64,000 bases of DNA from Pararhizobium sp. (lineage in GTDB: Bacteria; Pseudomonadota; Alphaproteobacteria; Rhizobiales; Rhizobiaceae), in assembly GCA_017794825.1 (NCBI GenBank), contig CP051237.1:4668501-4732500 (forward strand), read 5' to 3'. Position 1 is the first letter of the stretch; every line of letters begins with the position of its first letter. Below the pieces are notes generated by a model. The model was given only the letters and a program-made list of their open reading frames with translations. It did not search any database and was not told the origin of the DNA. The translations under genes were made by a program, and so were the position numbers. Shown in pieces: positions 1 through 8,629 of the stretch.

Positions 1-928
1 CGCGACCCGGGCCGAGATCCAGCCCCTTGTCGAGGCGACCAATATGGGAATCGCGATCATAGGCATATTCCCGTTCGCCGTCGTCATGATGAACGATCAT
101 GCCGAAACGCAATCCTTCGCCGGATGTCGTCCAGTCCAGCATCTCGAAATCTCCGTCCGAATTTCCGAAGGCTGCGATCGGTCGTTTGCCGATATGGGTC
201 AGAATTCCGATCGGCTTGCCTGCCTTGTCGTCGATGAAGTCGATCTCAGGCAATCTTACGATGGTAGGCACTCCGTCACGCAGTTGATACTTCGTCTTGA
301 CCGAAGAGCCGACGACGTTCTCCGGTGGAATGCCGTACACCTTCCCCGTCCACGGCCGCATGAACTCGATACCGCCGCCGGAAACGATGAATATCTTGAA
401 ATCGTTGGCGCGCAGATAGTCAAGCACCTCCAGCATCGGCTGATAGATCATCTCCGTATAAAGCATGTCCGTCTGAGGATGACGCGCGGTCTCGATCCAC
501 TCCGTGGCGATTTCGGTGAATTCCTCGTTTGTCATGCCGGTATGACTTGCCGCCAAAATCTGCGCCAGACCTTTCTCGCCGGATGCGGCCACACCCTTCA
601 AATCTCCGGCAAGAACCGACTTGAAGGGTTCCGTGTATCGCCAGGCGGGGTTATCGGGGGCCATTGTTCTGATACGGTCCAGAGCAAAAGCAAGCTGCAC
701 ATATATGGGCTGCTCACCCCAGAGATTGCCATCGTTGTCGAAGGTGGCAATGCGGTCGTCCGGCGACACGTAGCCAGGCCCGCCTTCTTCGGTGACGGCC
801 GTTACAAATTCAATGATGCTGTCTTTCGCGTCCCCGTCGTTCCACGACGGCAGATCGTCTGCGAAGGCCGTGACGGGCGCGGCAATAATGACGGCGCACA
901 GGAATGGAATAAGGTGCCGGCTGACCAT
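1..928 (-). CDS. Exported HAD-superfamily phosphatase (3' end cut by window edge)
   Basis: The frame is open from an ATG at 928 to the window edge (309 codons, C-terminus missing). An N-terminal signal peptide of about 23 residues (hydrophobic core FLCAVIIAAP, then AFADD) predicts export to the periplasm. HAD motifs are visible: the nucleophile loop FDNDG, the Ser motif FIVSGGG, a GKRP Lys and the acidic motif FGNSDGD. It is a close paralogue of the gene at 6704-7726; both share the DLPSWNDG/PLPSWNDG start of the mature protein. The start has GGAGAA seven bases upstream. It lies 70 bp downstream of a same-strand arylsulfatase, so it is probably co-transcribed. The substrate is unknown; a phosphoserine-phosphatase-like monoesterase is possible. 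Confidence 0.88.
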   Translation of the reverse strand, partial: MVSRHLIPFLCAVIIAAPVTAFADDLPSWNDGDAKDSIIEFVTAVTEEGGPGYVSPDDRIATFDNDGNLWGEQPIYVQLAFALDRIRTMAPDNPAWRYTEPFKSVLAGDLKGVAASGEKGLAQILAASHTGMTNEEFTEIATEWIETARHPQTDMLYTEMIYQPMLEVLDYLRANDFKIFIVSGGGIEFMRPWTGKVYGIPPENVVGSSVKTKYQLRDGVPTIVRLPEIDFIDDKAGKPIGILTHIGKRPIAAFGNSDGDFEMLDWTTSGEGLRFGMIVHHDDGEREYAYDRDSHIGRLDKGLDLGPGR

Positions 929-957
929 GACTGATTTCTCCAGGCTTGAACTGAAAA

Positions 958-979
958 GGGCCGCAGACTTCTGCGACCC
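958..979 (-). other. Intercistronic hairpin between sulfatase and HAD gene
   Basis: In minus-strand RNA, GGGUCGCAG pairs with CUGCGGCCC around a 4-nt loop. There is one G-U wobble that would be a mismatch on the other strand, which supports minus-strand transcription. No long U tract follows, so it is more likely an mRNA-stabilising or partial-termination element than a strong terminator. An analogous hairpin occupies the same position in the mirrored operon at 6642-6665. Confidence 0.6.
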
Positions 980-998
980 TTATTTCCGTTGATCGAGG

Positions 999-2564
999 TC
1001 AGTTGCTTCCAACGCCTTCGGAAAGCTTCTTCTCGATGGCGCTCAGGTTGAACGAACCCGGCGTCTGGCTCGGCGGATAGTCCTGCATGGTTTGCAGGAA
1101 CTGGGCTGCAAGACGCTGGATTGGCACGAGCACGAATGCGCGATCGAGGAACCAGTCGTTGTAAATATTTGCGTTGTGCTGGGCCTTTTCGAACGGGTCG
1201 CGGCGCAAATGGAACAGCAGCGGCGTGCGCAGTTCGACGAAAGGTTCCCGCCACACTTCGAAAGCTTCGCCCCGGTTTTCCAGGAACACGACCTTCCAGT
1301 CGTCGTAGCGAGCTGCAACGATCTGACCGTCGTCGTTGACGTACCAGAACTCGTGGCGCGGCGACTCCTCGGATTCTCCGGTAACGTAAGGAATCATGTC
1401 GTAGCCGTCGATGTAATTGCGATAGGTGCGGCCGATCAGTTCGGTTCCTTCACGCAACTGTTCCTTGATATCCGGATTTCCTGCGGCCGCGGCGAAGGTC
1501 GGAAGCCAATCCTCGTGCGCGACGATGCCATTCAGGATCTCGCCTTCCGGAACTTTGCCGGGCCAGCGCAGATAGGCCGGCACGCGATAGGCGCCTTCCC
1601 AGTTGGAGTTCTTCTCGCTGCGGAACGGCGTTGTGCCGGCGTCGGGCCAGGTGTTGTAATGCGGTCCGTTGTCGGTCGAGTAGAAGACAATCGTGTTGTC
1701 GGCGATGCCCAGTTCGTCGAGCAGATCGAGAAGCTGGCCGACATGCATGTCGTGTTCGACCATTCCGTCGTGATATTCGTCGCCGCTGGGTCCCGATACG
1801 CCCGTCAATTCATCCTTGACGTGGGTGCGGAAATGCATGCGCGTTCCGTTCCACCAGGTAAACCACGGCACGCCTTCCTCTTCCTTGCGCTTGATGAAAT
1901 CGATGGCTGCGGCGAGCGTTTCGTCGTCGACCGTTTCCATGCGCTTCTTGGTCAGCGGACCCGTGTCCTCGATGTCGCCGTCGGCGGAAGCCTTGATCAC
2001 GCCGCGCGGGCCGAACGTTTCACGGAAAGTGGTTCCGTCAGCCAGCACCATGTCTCCCGGATAGTCACGGTTTTCCGGCTCTTCTTCGGCGTTGAGATGG
2101 TAGAGGTTGCCGTAGAATTCGTCGAAGCCGTGATTGGTCGGCAGGTGTTCGTCACGGTCGCCCTGGTGGTTCTTGCCGAACTGCCCGGTAGCGTAACCCT
2201 GACCCTTGAGAACTCCTGCGATGGTTGCGTCGGTTTCTTGCCAGCCCTGTTCGGCGCCCGGCAGTCCGACCTTGGTCATGCCGGTGCGAACCGGAACATT
2301 TCCGCCGAGGAATGCGGCCCGGCCGGCGGTGCAGCTCTGCTGACCGTAGTAATCGGTAAAGTGGACGCCTTCCTTGGCGATGCGGTCGATGTTGGGCGTC
2401 TCGTAGCCCATCATGCCCATGTTCTTGTGGCTGATGTTCCAGGTGCCGATGTCGTCGCCCCAGATCACCAGAATATTAGGTTTGTCGGCGTCTTGCGCAA
2501 CCGCCTGCGCGCCGATCAAGGACAACGACAGCGCAAGACCTGTCGCCGTTAATAGACTTCGCAT
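999..2564 (-). CDS. Exported arylsulfatase (alkaline phosphatase superfamily)
   Basis: A 521-aa sulfatase that hydrolyses an organic sulfate ester, probably in the periplasm given the signal peptide (residues 1-24, ending AVAQ). Metal-binding Asp37-Asp38 (WGDDIG) comes first, then the formylglycine site with Cys78 in S-CTAGR, the C-x-A/P-x-R form that formylglycine-generating enzyme matures, and later TDNG for calcium binding. The start at 2564 has GGGAGAAA just upstream and begins the signal peptide; an in-frame extension to 2645 adds 27 residues that do not fit a signal sequence. The HAD phosphatase gene follows on the same strand. It is paralogous to the sulfatase at 4981-6627. The natural substrate cannot be told from sequence. 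Confidence 0.93.
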   Translation of the reverse strand: MRSLLTATGLALSLSLIGAQAVAQDADKPNILVIWGDDIGTWNISHKNMGMMGYETPNIDRIAKEGVHFTDYYGQQSCTAGRAAFLGGNVPVRTGMTKVGLPGAEQGWQETDATIAGVLKGQGYATGQFGKNHQGDRDEHLPTNHGFDEFYGNLYHLNAEEEPENRDYPGDMVLADGTTFRETFGPRGVIKASADGDIEDTGPLTKKRMETVDDETLAAAIDFIKRKEEEGVPWFTWWNGTRMHFRTHVKDELTGVSGPSGDEYHDGMVEHDMHVGQLLDLLDELGIADNTIVFYSTDNGPHYNTWPDAGTTPFRSEKNSNWEGAYRVPAYLRWPGKVPEGEILNGIVAHEDWLPTFAAAAGNPDIKEQLREGTELIGRTYRNYIDGYDMIPYVTGESEESPRHEFWYVNDDGQIVAARYDDWKVVFLENRGEAFEVWREPFVELRTPLLFHLRRDPFEKAQHNANIYNDWFLDRAFVLVPIQRLAAQFLQTMQDYPPSQTPGSFNLSAIEKKLSEGVGSN

Positions 2565-2676
2565 ATAGTTTCTCCCAGTTGGTGCCATAGTAAATCTCAT
2601 CGTGCCCCATACCGCATAGGTAACCAAGGTTCGTACTGTTCGCACGCGGCGGATCCGGCTCTGGAATACCGAAAGC

Positions 2677-4482
2677 TTATGCTCCTGGCTCGTCCCAGCC
2701 TGCCTGTCGCAGTCCTGAAACGATCATCTCGACAATATCCTCCGTAGCCTGGTGTCGTCGAAAGGCTGCGGCCGGATCCTGAATCAAATGTGGCGATATC
2801 GCTTCCATCCTGGCCAGGGCGTCCCGGGCAGCGGTCGCATTTCCAAGGGCGCCTTCGGCAATGGCGACAAGGGACCAACTGATGCCGGAACCATCCCGGG
2901 TGCTGCTGTTAGCCGCTGTCAGCATTTCGGCATAACGACCGTTCAGGTAATGATCGATCGCAATCAGGTGAAAATACCAGCCGGGAGGATTGACCGTGCG
3001 GGACACGGCTTTCTGCAAATAGGCGATGCCTTCGTCGAACTCTCCGCGGATCGCTAGCCGCCACCCCAACTGAGCCTGCGTATCCGGGTCGTTGGAGTTG
3101 AGCTCCAGCGCCCTGCGCTGCAGGCGCTGGCTCTCTGCATAATTGCCCACATAATGATGGCTGGAGGCGGCGGCCTTGAGGGCCGTGATGTTTCTGGCAT
3201 CCTGCTTGAGGGCGCGCTCCGTCGCATCGATAGCTTTGTTGAAAGCCTCTTGCTTGTGTCCTTCCGGTGTCCAGCCGAAACGTACCCCATCCATATAGAG
3301 CCAACCCAGAAGAGCCCAGGCTTCTGCATACTTAGGATCACGCTCAACCGCCTGTTCGAGGCAATCGACGGTTGGCGCATGCAAGGCGCGAACGAATGAT
3401 CGACGATAGGAATAGGCCCTCAGGACACATTCGTAACTGGACATGCTCGGATTGAAATCCTCCGGCAGTCCGATCGTGACGTCCGACCGGATGATTCCGT
3501 ATGGTTGACCGAGCGCGGTCGCTATGTCCGAGGCGATTTCACTCTGAACCTGAAGCAGCGATCCCGGCATCAGTGGCCGCCTGTAATCTTCCGCCCAGAT
3601 TATCTGTCCGGACTGGACCTCGATCAGATGTGTACCGATCCTGATACTGTCGTTGTCTGAAGTAACGGAGCCTTCCACGATATAGGCTAGCCCCAGCCGA
3701 CGACCCTGTTTCAGGGAATCCGATCCTGCTCCCTCCTTGATACCGGATGGCGAATAGAGCCTGAAATCGGGAAACCGGCTCAAGGCCGTCATGATCTGTT
3801 CCGCAATGCCGTCTGCGAGGAACGTGGTGTGTTCGTCAACGCCCAGAGACCTGAATGGCAGGACGGCGACGGCCGGACCTTCGGTCATGGCCAGGGCGCT
3901 GTCGTGTCCCCTGGACAGCCATAACCAGGATGCTATCGCTGCGAGCAGCACGGCGATGGCTGCGGATACTGAAATCCACCGAATGCGGGATCCGGCGAAC
4001 TTCCTTTCATTCGTTTGGTTCAAGGGGCGTTCGGTTGGCGGCGTGTCTGGCCGCTGTTCTGTTTCTTCTTGTGAAACTGATTCGGGAACGCCCGATAAAG
4101 CGCGGGAATTGCAGCTTATTTCGGGGACATAGTGCCCTTTGGGGATGCTGATGCGCAGCGGATTGTCGCGGCCGGCCGAGACATAGTAACTGTCGAGATC
4201 CCGACGAAGCCGACGGGCCTCAAGTCGAACCACCGGATCAGCCTGCGGATCGAAATCGTCGCCGCGGCCGAAAACCGCCACTCCGATCGTGTAGCCTTTC
4301 AGCGTGCGGGCGCGCCCGGCCAGGGATTCTTCGACGAGATATCGCAGCATTTCGCGACGTCTGGGCGTCGCCCTGAAATCGCTACTCTCCAGAACTCTTT
4401 GCAGCTCCAGCCGGACATCTTCCGGAGGCAACTTGTTCAAGGGTTCCGACAGTTCCAGTTCCATCTTGGGTATCGAGGCCAT
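2677..4482 (-). CDS. Membrane-bound winged-helix / TolB-like / TPR transcriptional regulator
   Basis: 601 aa. Residues about 20-125 form the basic N-terminal domain common to this alphaproteobacterial family (DFDPQADPVVRLEARRLRRDL, then SIPKGHYVP), read as a ToxR/OmpR-like winged helix. A single membrane segment spans about 168-190 (WISVSAAIAVLLAAIASWLWL). A TolB-like segment (AVLPFRSLG, then DGIAEQIMTAL) starts at about 204, and TPR-like helices fill the C-terminal third. This resembles one-component sensors that bind DNA while anchored in the inner membrane. The ATG at 4482 is preferred to the GTG at 4494 because GGAAAG lies just ahead of it. It is transcribed away from the second sulfatase operon and lies upstream of the first, so it probably controls both. 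The signal sensed is unknown. Confidence 0.8.
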   Translation of the reverse strand: MASIPKMELELSEPLNKLPPEDVRLELQRVLESSDFRATPRRREMLRYLVEESLAGRARTLKGYTIGVAVFGRGDDFDPQADPVVRLEARRLRRDLDSYYVSAGRDNPLRISIPKGHYVPEISCNSRALSGVPESVSQEETEQRPDTPPTERPLNQTNERKFAGSRIRWISVSAAIAVLLAAIASWLWLSRGHDSALAMTEGPAVAVLPFRSLGVDEHTTFLADGIAEQIMTALSRFPDFRLYSPSGIKEGAGSDSLKQGRRLGLAYIVEGSVTSDNDSIRIGTHLIEVQSGQIIWAEDYRRPLMPGSLLQVQSEIASDIATALGQPYGIIRSDVTIGLPEDFNPSMSSYECVLRAYSYRRSFVRALHAPTVDCLEQAVERDPKYAEAWALLGWLYMDGVRFGWTPEGHKQEAFNKAIDATERALKQDARNITALKAAASSHHYVGNYAESQRLQRRALELNSNDPDTQAQLGWRLAIRGEFDEGIAYLQKAVSRTVNPPGWYFHLIAIDHYLNGRYAEMLTAANSSTRDGSGISWSLVAIAEGALGNATAARDALARMEAISPHLIQDPAAAFRRHQATEDIVEMIVSGLRQAGWDEPGA

Positions 4483-4704
4483 TACACTTTCCACGATAGA
4501 CTGGTTTTGAGTACATAGTAATTAGTACTGAAATCATGATTTACATCAAATCATAATATATTGAAAGCTTTGTAACGGTCCGTTTATTCTGCAATGCAGC
4601 AAGAATAAATTTTCCACCGTACAGGTTCGAACCTGTTCGCACCTGCCCGCGCCTGCGGTTGCGGGCGTACAAACGCGTTGCAATCAGGATTCGGACTTTG
4701 CTGC
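4483..4704. promoter_or_regulatory. Divergent control region of the sulfatase locus with palindrome and phased repeats
   Basis: An AT-rich promoter stretch lies next to the regulator gene (about 4500-4615) and contains the palindrome CTGCAATGCAG (4589-4599). Next comes a perfect 16-bp palindrome ACAGGTTCGAACCTGT (4621-4636), then three direct repeats of exactly 10 bp (4631 ACCTGTTCGC, 4641 ACCTGCCCGC, 4651 GCCTGCGGTT), so related half-sites fall on the same face of the helix. The last overlaps a 6-bp hairpin GCCCGC/GCGGGC. These are candidate binding sites for the divergent regulator; that assignment is inference. Confidence 0.5.
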
Positions 4705-4941
4705 ATGGCTGATGCGGCTTCTGTCATACGCCGCTTTGCGACGCACGAGTTCTCGGTTCGGCGGCTTTACGCCACCGATCCGGAGTTCCGGATACTTTGC
4801 GACGACTACACAGATGCGGTCCACGCAAGCAAGGTCTGGCGTCACGATGCTCGCAGGGTCGAAGACTATCGGCGCTTGATCGATGAACTTGAAGACGAGA
4901 TACTCGAATTTCTGGAATCACACAGACCGACAATCCGATAA
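4705..4941 (+). CDS. Small conserved-looking acidic helical protein
   Basis: A 78-aa protein from the ATG at 4705 (a TTG at 4678 would add nine residues). It has no signal peptide and no membrane segment. The centre reads LYATDPEFRILCDDYTDAV, and the C-terminal half is a predicted amphipathic helix rich in Arg, Asp and Glu (RRVEDYRRLIDELEDEILEFLE). It has one Cys in the core. It is the first gene of the sulfatase/HAD operon, 39 bp ahead of the sulfatase start. I do not recognise a named family with certainty; small proteins of this look often accompany redox or sulfur genes. The ribosome site is weak for both starts. Confidence 0.6.
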   Translation: MADAASVIRRFATHEFSVRRLYATDPEFRILCDDYTDAVHASKVWRHDARRVEDYRRLIDELEDEILEFLESHRPTIR

Positions 4942-4980
4942 TCATCAGATGAGGCCGCACGCGCGGTCATGGAGGCAGGA

Positions 4981-6627
4981 ATGAGAACACCTGATACAGT
5001 AACCGTGCTTGCAGCGTGCGCTGGCCTGGCGTTTGCAGCGCTGCCGTCGCACGCGCAGGAAGAAAAGAAACCCAACATTCTTCTGATTGTCTCGGACGAC
5101 ACGGGATGGGGGGACCTCGGGCCGTATCTCGGCGGTGAAGCGCGCGGAATGCCTACTCCGACCTTCGACAAGCTTGCCAGCGAAGGCATTGTCTTCACCA
5201 ACTTCTACGGCCAGCCAAGCTGCACGCCGGGCCGTGCGGCGATCCAGACAGGACGCATTCCAAATCGAAGCGGCATGACCACCGTCGCCTTCCAGGGACA
5301 GGGCGGGGGATTGCCGGAAGCGGAATGGACGCTCGCCTCCGTTCTCAAGACCGCCGGATACAAGACCTATTTCACCGGCAAGTGGCACCTGGGAGAATCC
5401 GACTACGCGCTTCCGAACGCCCAAGGCTACGACGTGATGAAGCACGCCTTCCTCTATCACCTCAACGCCTACACCTACCCCGATCCGAAATGGTTCCCCG
5501 AAATGTCGAGCGAACTGCGCGAGATGTTCGAAAAGGTGACCACCGGATCGCTGTCGGGCAACGCCGGGGAAAAGCCCTCCGAGGACTGGAAGGTCAACGG
5601 CGAATATGTCGATACGCCAGACCAGGGCGTGGTCGGCATTCCCTATCTCGACGCCTATGTGGAGAAGGCCGGGATCGAATTTCTGGAAGACGCGGCAAAG
5701 GACAAGGACACGCCGTTCTTCATCAACATCAACTTCATGAAGAACCACCAGCCGAACCTGCCTGCGCCGGAGTTCGAAGGCAAGTCCATCTCGAAATCGA
5801 AATATGCGGACGCGGTCGTGGAGCTGGATACGCGGGTCGGCAACGTGCTCAAGAAACTCGACGATCTCGGCCTGGCCGACAATACGCTTGTTTTCTACAC
5901 CGTCGACAACGGCGCCTGGCAGGATGTCTATCCGGACGCCGGCTATACGCCCTTCCGCGGCACCAAGGGAACCGTTCGCGAGGGCGGCAACCGTGTTCCG
6001 ACGATGGCGCTGTGGCCCGGAAAAATTCCGGCCGGATCAAAGACCGACGATATCACCGGCGGTCTGGATCTCATGGCGACTTTCGCGTCCGTCGCCGGCG
6101 TCGATCTGCCGACGGAAGATCGCGCTGGCCAGCCGATCATCTTCGACAGCCACGACATGACCCCGATCTTGACGGGAACGGGCGATTCGGATCGCAAGGC
6201 CTGGTTCTACTTCACGGAAAACGAACTGTCTCCGGGCGCCGTCCGGGTCGGCAACTTCAAGTATGTCTTCAACCTGCGTGGCGATGACGGCGCCTCGACC
6301 GGCGGTCTTGCAGTCGACACCAACCTCGGCTGGAAGGGCGCCGACAGCTATGTCGCCACGGTGCCCCAGGTGTTCGATATTCTCGCCGATCCGCAGGAGC
6401 GCTACGACATCTTCATGACGACCTTCAAGGAAAGCACCTGGGCGATGGTTCCGGCCAACGAATCAGTCTCAAATCTGATGAAGACCTACATCAAGTTTCC
6501 GCCGCGCAAACTGCAGAGCGAAACCTATACAGGTCCCATCACCATCACGAATTACCAGCGTTTCAAATATGTTCAGGACGCGCTGGCCAAGGATGGCTTC
6601 CAACTCGGCTTGCCTACGGGCAACTGA
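4981..6627 (+). CDS. Exported arylsulfatase (second copy)
   Basis: A 548-aa sulfatase with a signal peptide (residues 1-25, ending SHAQ). Asp39-Asp40 (SDDTG) bind the metal, Cys81 in S-CTPGR is the canonical formylglycine site, GKWHLG and VDNG follow as expected for family S1. The ATG at 4981 is chosen over 4969 because GGAGGCAGGA sits directly before it. It shares the exported architecture and HAD partner of the sulfatase at 999-2564, but differs in detail (CTPGR against CTAGR, GKWHLG against GKNHQG), so the two may cut different sulfate esters. No formylglycine-generating enzyme gene is present in the window. Confidence 0.94.
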   Translation: MRTPDTVTVLAACAGLAFAALPSHAQEEKKPNILLIVSDDTGWGDLGPYLGGEARGMPTPTFDKLASEGIVFTNFYGQPSCTPGRAAIQTGRIPNRSGMTTVAFQGQGGGLPEAEWTLASVLKTAGYKTYFTGKWHLGESDYALPNAQGYDVMKHAFLYHLNAYTYPDPKWFPEMSSELREMFEKVTTGSLSGNAGEKPSEDWKVNGEYVDTPDQGVVGIPYLDAYVEKAGIEFLEDAAKDKDTPFFININFMKNHQPNLPAPEFEGKSISKSKYADAVVELDTRVGNVLKKLDDLGLADNTLVFYTVDNGAWQDVYPDAGYTPFRGTKGTVREGGNRVPTMALWPGKIPAGSKTDDITGGLDLMATFASVAGVDLPTEDRAGQPIIFDSHDMTPILTGTGDSDRKAWFYFTENELSPGAVRVGNFKYVFNLRGDDGASTGGLAVDTNLGWKGADSYVATVPQVFDILADPQERYDIFMTTFKESTWAMVPANESVSNLMKTYIKFPPRKLQSETYTGPITITNYQRFKYVQDALAKDGFQLGLPTGN

Positions 6628-6641
6628 CGCGCGACAATGCC

Positions 6642-6665
6642 TCGCCCCGTCTCCAGACGGGGCGA
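6642..6665 (+). other. Intercistronic hairpin between sulfatase and HAD gene
   Basis: A perfect 10-bp stem TCGCCCCGTC/GACGGGGCGA with a 4-nt loop, followed by ACCCTTATTT. It sits 14 bp after the sulfatase stop and 38 bp before the HAD start. It could act as a weak terminator or mRNA-processing hairpin that lowers expression of the HAD gene relative to the sulfatase. It is the counterpart of the hairpin at 958-979. Confidence 0.65.
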
Positions 6666-6703
6666 ACCCTTATTTGTCACCATGCAGTCCGGGAGGCGAC
6701 GAC

Positions 6704-7726
6704 ATGCGGAAATACACTTTTCTTCTTTCATCGGTAGTAACCGGCGTTTTCGGAGCCGTCCTGTTCGTGACGGGCGCATCGGCTCAGGAGGATCCGCTGC
6801 CGTCGTGGAACGACGGACCCAACAAGCAGGCTATCGTCGAATTCGTTGCGGCCGTGACGGAAGAGGGCGGGCCGGACTACGTGGAGCCGGGCGCACGGAT
6901 CGCCACATTCGACAACGACGGCACACTGTGGACCGAACACCCGATGTACACGCAGCTTGCCTTTGCGCTGGATCAGGTCAGGGCAATGGCGCCCGATCAT
7001 CCGGAATGGAAGGATGAAGAGCCCTTCAAATCGATTCTTGCCGAAGACATGAAGGGTGTCGCCGCCTCCGGCGCGAAAGGATTGACGGACATCGTCGCCG
7101 CCACCCATGCCGGCATGTCCACTGCCGACTTCGAATCCACTGTCACCAATTGGTTTTCAACGGCAAAACATCCCCGTTTCGACAGGCCCTACACCGAACT
7201 GGCCTACCAGCCGATGCTGGATGTGCTGAACTATCTGCGCGCGAACGGTTTCAAGACCTTTATCGTATCCGGCGGCGGCATCGAATTCATGCGGCCAATG
7301 ACCGATGAAGTATACGGCATTCCGGCCGAGCAGGTGGTCGGTTCATCCATCAGGACAAAATTCGAGATGCAGGACGGGAAGCCGGTCATCATGCGTCTGG
7401 CGGAAGTCAATTTCATCGACGACAAGGACGGAAAGCCGATTGGCATCAACCAGTATATCGGCAAGCGGCCGATCGTGTCCTTCGGTAATTCGGGCGGCGA
7501 TCGCGAGATGCTGGAATGGACGAGCGCCGGCGACGGCAAACGGCTTATGATGCTCGTTTTCCATGACGACGCGGAGCGCGAATACGCCTATGGCCCGGCC
7601 GACGGATTGCCCGACACCCATTTCGGCGCATTCCCGCAGTCGCTCATGGACGAGGCCAATGCGAGAGACAATTGGCATGTGATCAGCATGAAGGACGACT
7701 GGAATCAGATTTTCCCGTCCGAGTAA
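6704..7726 (+). CDS. Exported HAD-superfamily phosphatase
   Basis: 340 aa with a signal peptide of about 28 residues (to GASAQ). HAD motifs: FDNDGTLW (Asp nucleophile and Asp acid/base), FIVSGGG, GKRP and FGNSGGD. The start at 6704 has GGGAGG upstream; longer in-frame starts lie inside the sulfatase gene and are rejected. It is a paralogue of the gene ending at the left window edge and is downstream of a sulfatase in both cases, so the pair behaves as a functional module. A periplasmic phosphomonoesterase role is likely from the motifs; the link to sulfate-ester use is inferred from context only. Confidence 0.88.
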   Translation: MRKYTFLLSSVVTGVFGAVLFVTGASAQEDPLPSWNDGPNKQAIVEFVAAVTEEGGPDYVEPGARIATFDNDGTLWTEHPMYTQLAFALDQVRAMAPDHPEWKDEEPFKSILAEDMKGVAASGAKGLTDIVAATHAGMSTADFESTVTNWFSTAKHPRFDRPYTELAYQPMLDVLNYLRANGFKTFIVSGGGIEFMRPMTDEVYGIPAEQVVGSSIRTKFEMQDGKPVIMRLAEVNFIDDKDGKPIGINQYIGKRPIVSFGNSGGDREMLEWTSAGDGKRLMMLVFHDDAEREYAYGPADGLPDTHFGAFPQSLMDEANARDNWHVISMKDDWNQIFPSE

Positions 7727-7798
7727 TTCTGTTATGGTGCGCCCGCCGCCTGCTCTTTGGCGGAGCGGCGGTTGGCGCAAACCGAAGGGGTATGTGCC

Positions 7799-8626
7799 GT
7801 GGCGGCAAAGAACAGAAATTCACTTCTTGCAGATTGCCCGAAACAGGCGGCGGTTTGGCTCGCGTTCCTCGCTCTTGTCGCGCCTGCCGCGGCGCAGGAT
7901 GCTGACGCCGATCTCGCCCAACAGCTCTCCAATCCTGTCGCCTCGCTAATCAGCGTTCCCTTCCAGTACAACTGGAACCAGGGATATGGCGATCAGGACG
8001 GGACCCAGAACCTGATCAACATCCAGCCGGTCATTCCGTTTTCGATCAGCGACGACTGGAATTTGATATCGCGCACGATCCTGCCGGTTGTCTGGCAGAC
8101 CGATGTCGTGCCCGACAGCAGCCAGGCGGGCATTGGCGACATCACGCAAAGTCTGTTTTTCTCTCCGAAGGAGCCCTGGAACGGCATCATATGGGGCGTC
8201 GGACCAGTGTTCTACCTTCCGACGGGAACCGACGACCTTTCGGCCGGAAAGTGGGGCGCGGGCCCGACCGCCGTCGTTCTGACGCAGAAGAACGGCTGGA
8301 CGGTTGGCGCGCTCGCCAATCATATCTGGTCGTTCGCCGGCAAGGACGACTCGGCCGACATCAGTTCGACATTCCTGCAACCGTTCCTGTCCTATACGAC
8401 GCCTGACGCCTGGAGCTTCACCGTCAACTCGGAGTCGACTTACAACTGGGAAACCGATGAGTGGTCCGTTCCGATCAATTTCATGGTCGCGAAACTGGTG
8501 AAAATAGGCAAGCAGCCTGTCCAGTTTCAGGTGGGCGCGCGGTACTGGGCCGTGAGCCCCGACAACGGACCGGAAGGGTGGGGCGCCCGCGCGTCCGTAA
8601 CGTTCCTGTTTCCGACGGGTCGTTGA
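7799..8626 (+). CDS. Outer-membrane beta-barrel transporter-like protein
   Basis: 275 aa from a GTG at 7799 with GAAGGGG eight bases upstream (a TTG at 7757 gives a longer, less signal-like start). The signal peptide ends AAAQDADA. The mature part alternates polar and aromatic residues in short strands (SVPFQYNWNQGYG, NLINIQPVIPF) and ends in a strand (ASVTFLFPTGR), as in the MetA/SphA-like family often annotated simply as transporter. It follows the HAD gene by 72 bp and may provide outer-membrane passage for the sulfatase substrate; that role is inference. Confidence 0.75.
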   Translation: MAAKNRNSLLADCPKQAAVWLAFLALVAPAAAQDADADLAQQLSNPVASLISVPFQYNWNQGYGDQDGTQNLINIQPVIPFSISDDWNLISRTILPVVWQTDVVPDSSQAGIGDITQSLFFSPKEPWNGIIWGVGPVFYLPTGTDDLSAGKWGAGPTAVVLTQKNGWTVGALANHIWSFAGKDDSADISSTFLQPFLSYTTPDAWSFTVNSESTYNWETDEWSVPINFMVAKLVKIGKQPVQFQVGARYWAVSPDNGPEGWGARASVTFLFPTGR

Positions 8627-8629
8627 ATT

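Noticed and set aside
44..934. Plus-strand frame of 296 codons at the left edge
   Set aside because: The minus strand encodes a HAD phosphatase with signal peptide and all motifs; the plus frame is its shadow.
1092..2552. Long plus-strand frame antisense to the first sulfatase
   Set aside because: It mirrors a clear sulfatase gene with signal peptide and motifs; its own translation shows no domain. The same holds for 21359-22801, 53222-54532 and other antisense frames created by GC-rich third positions.
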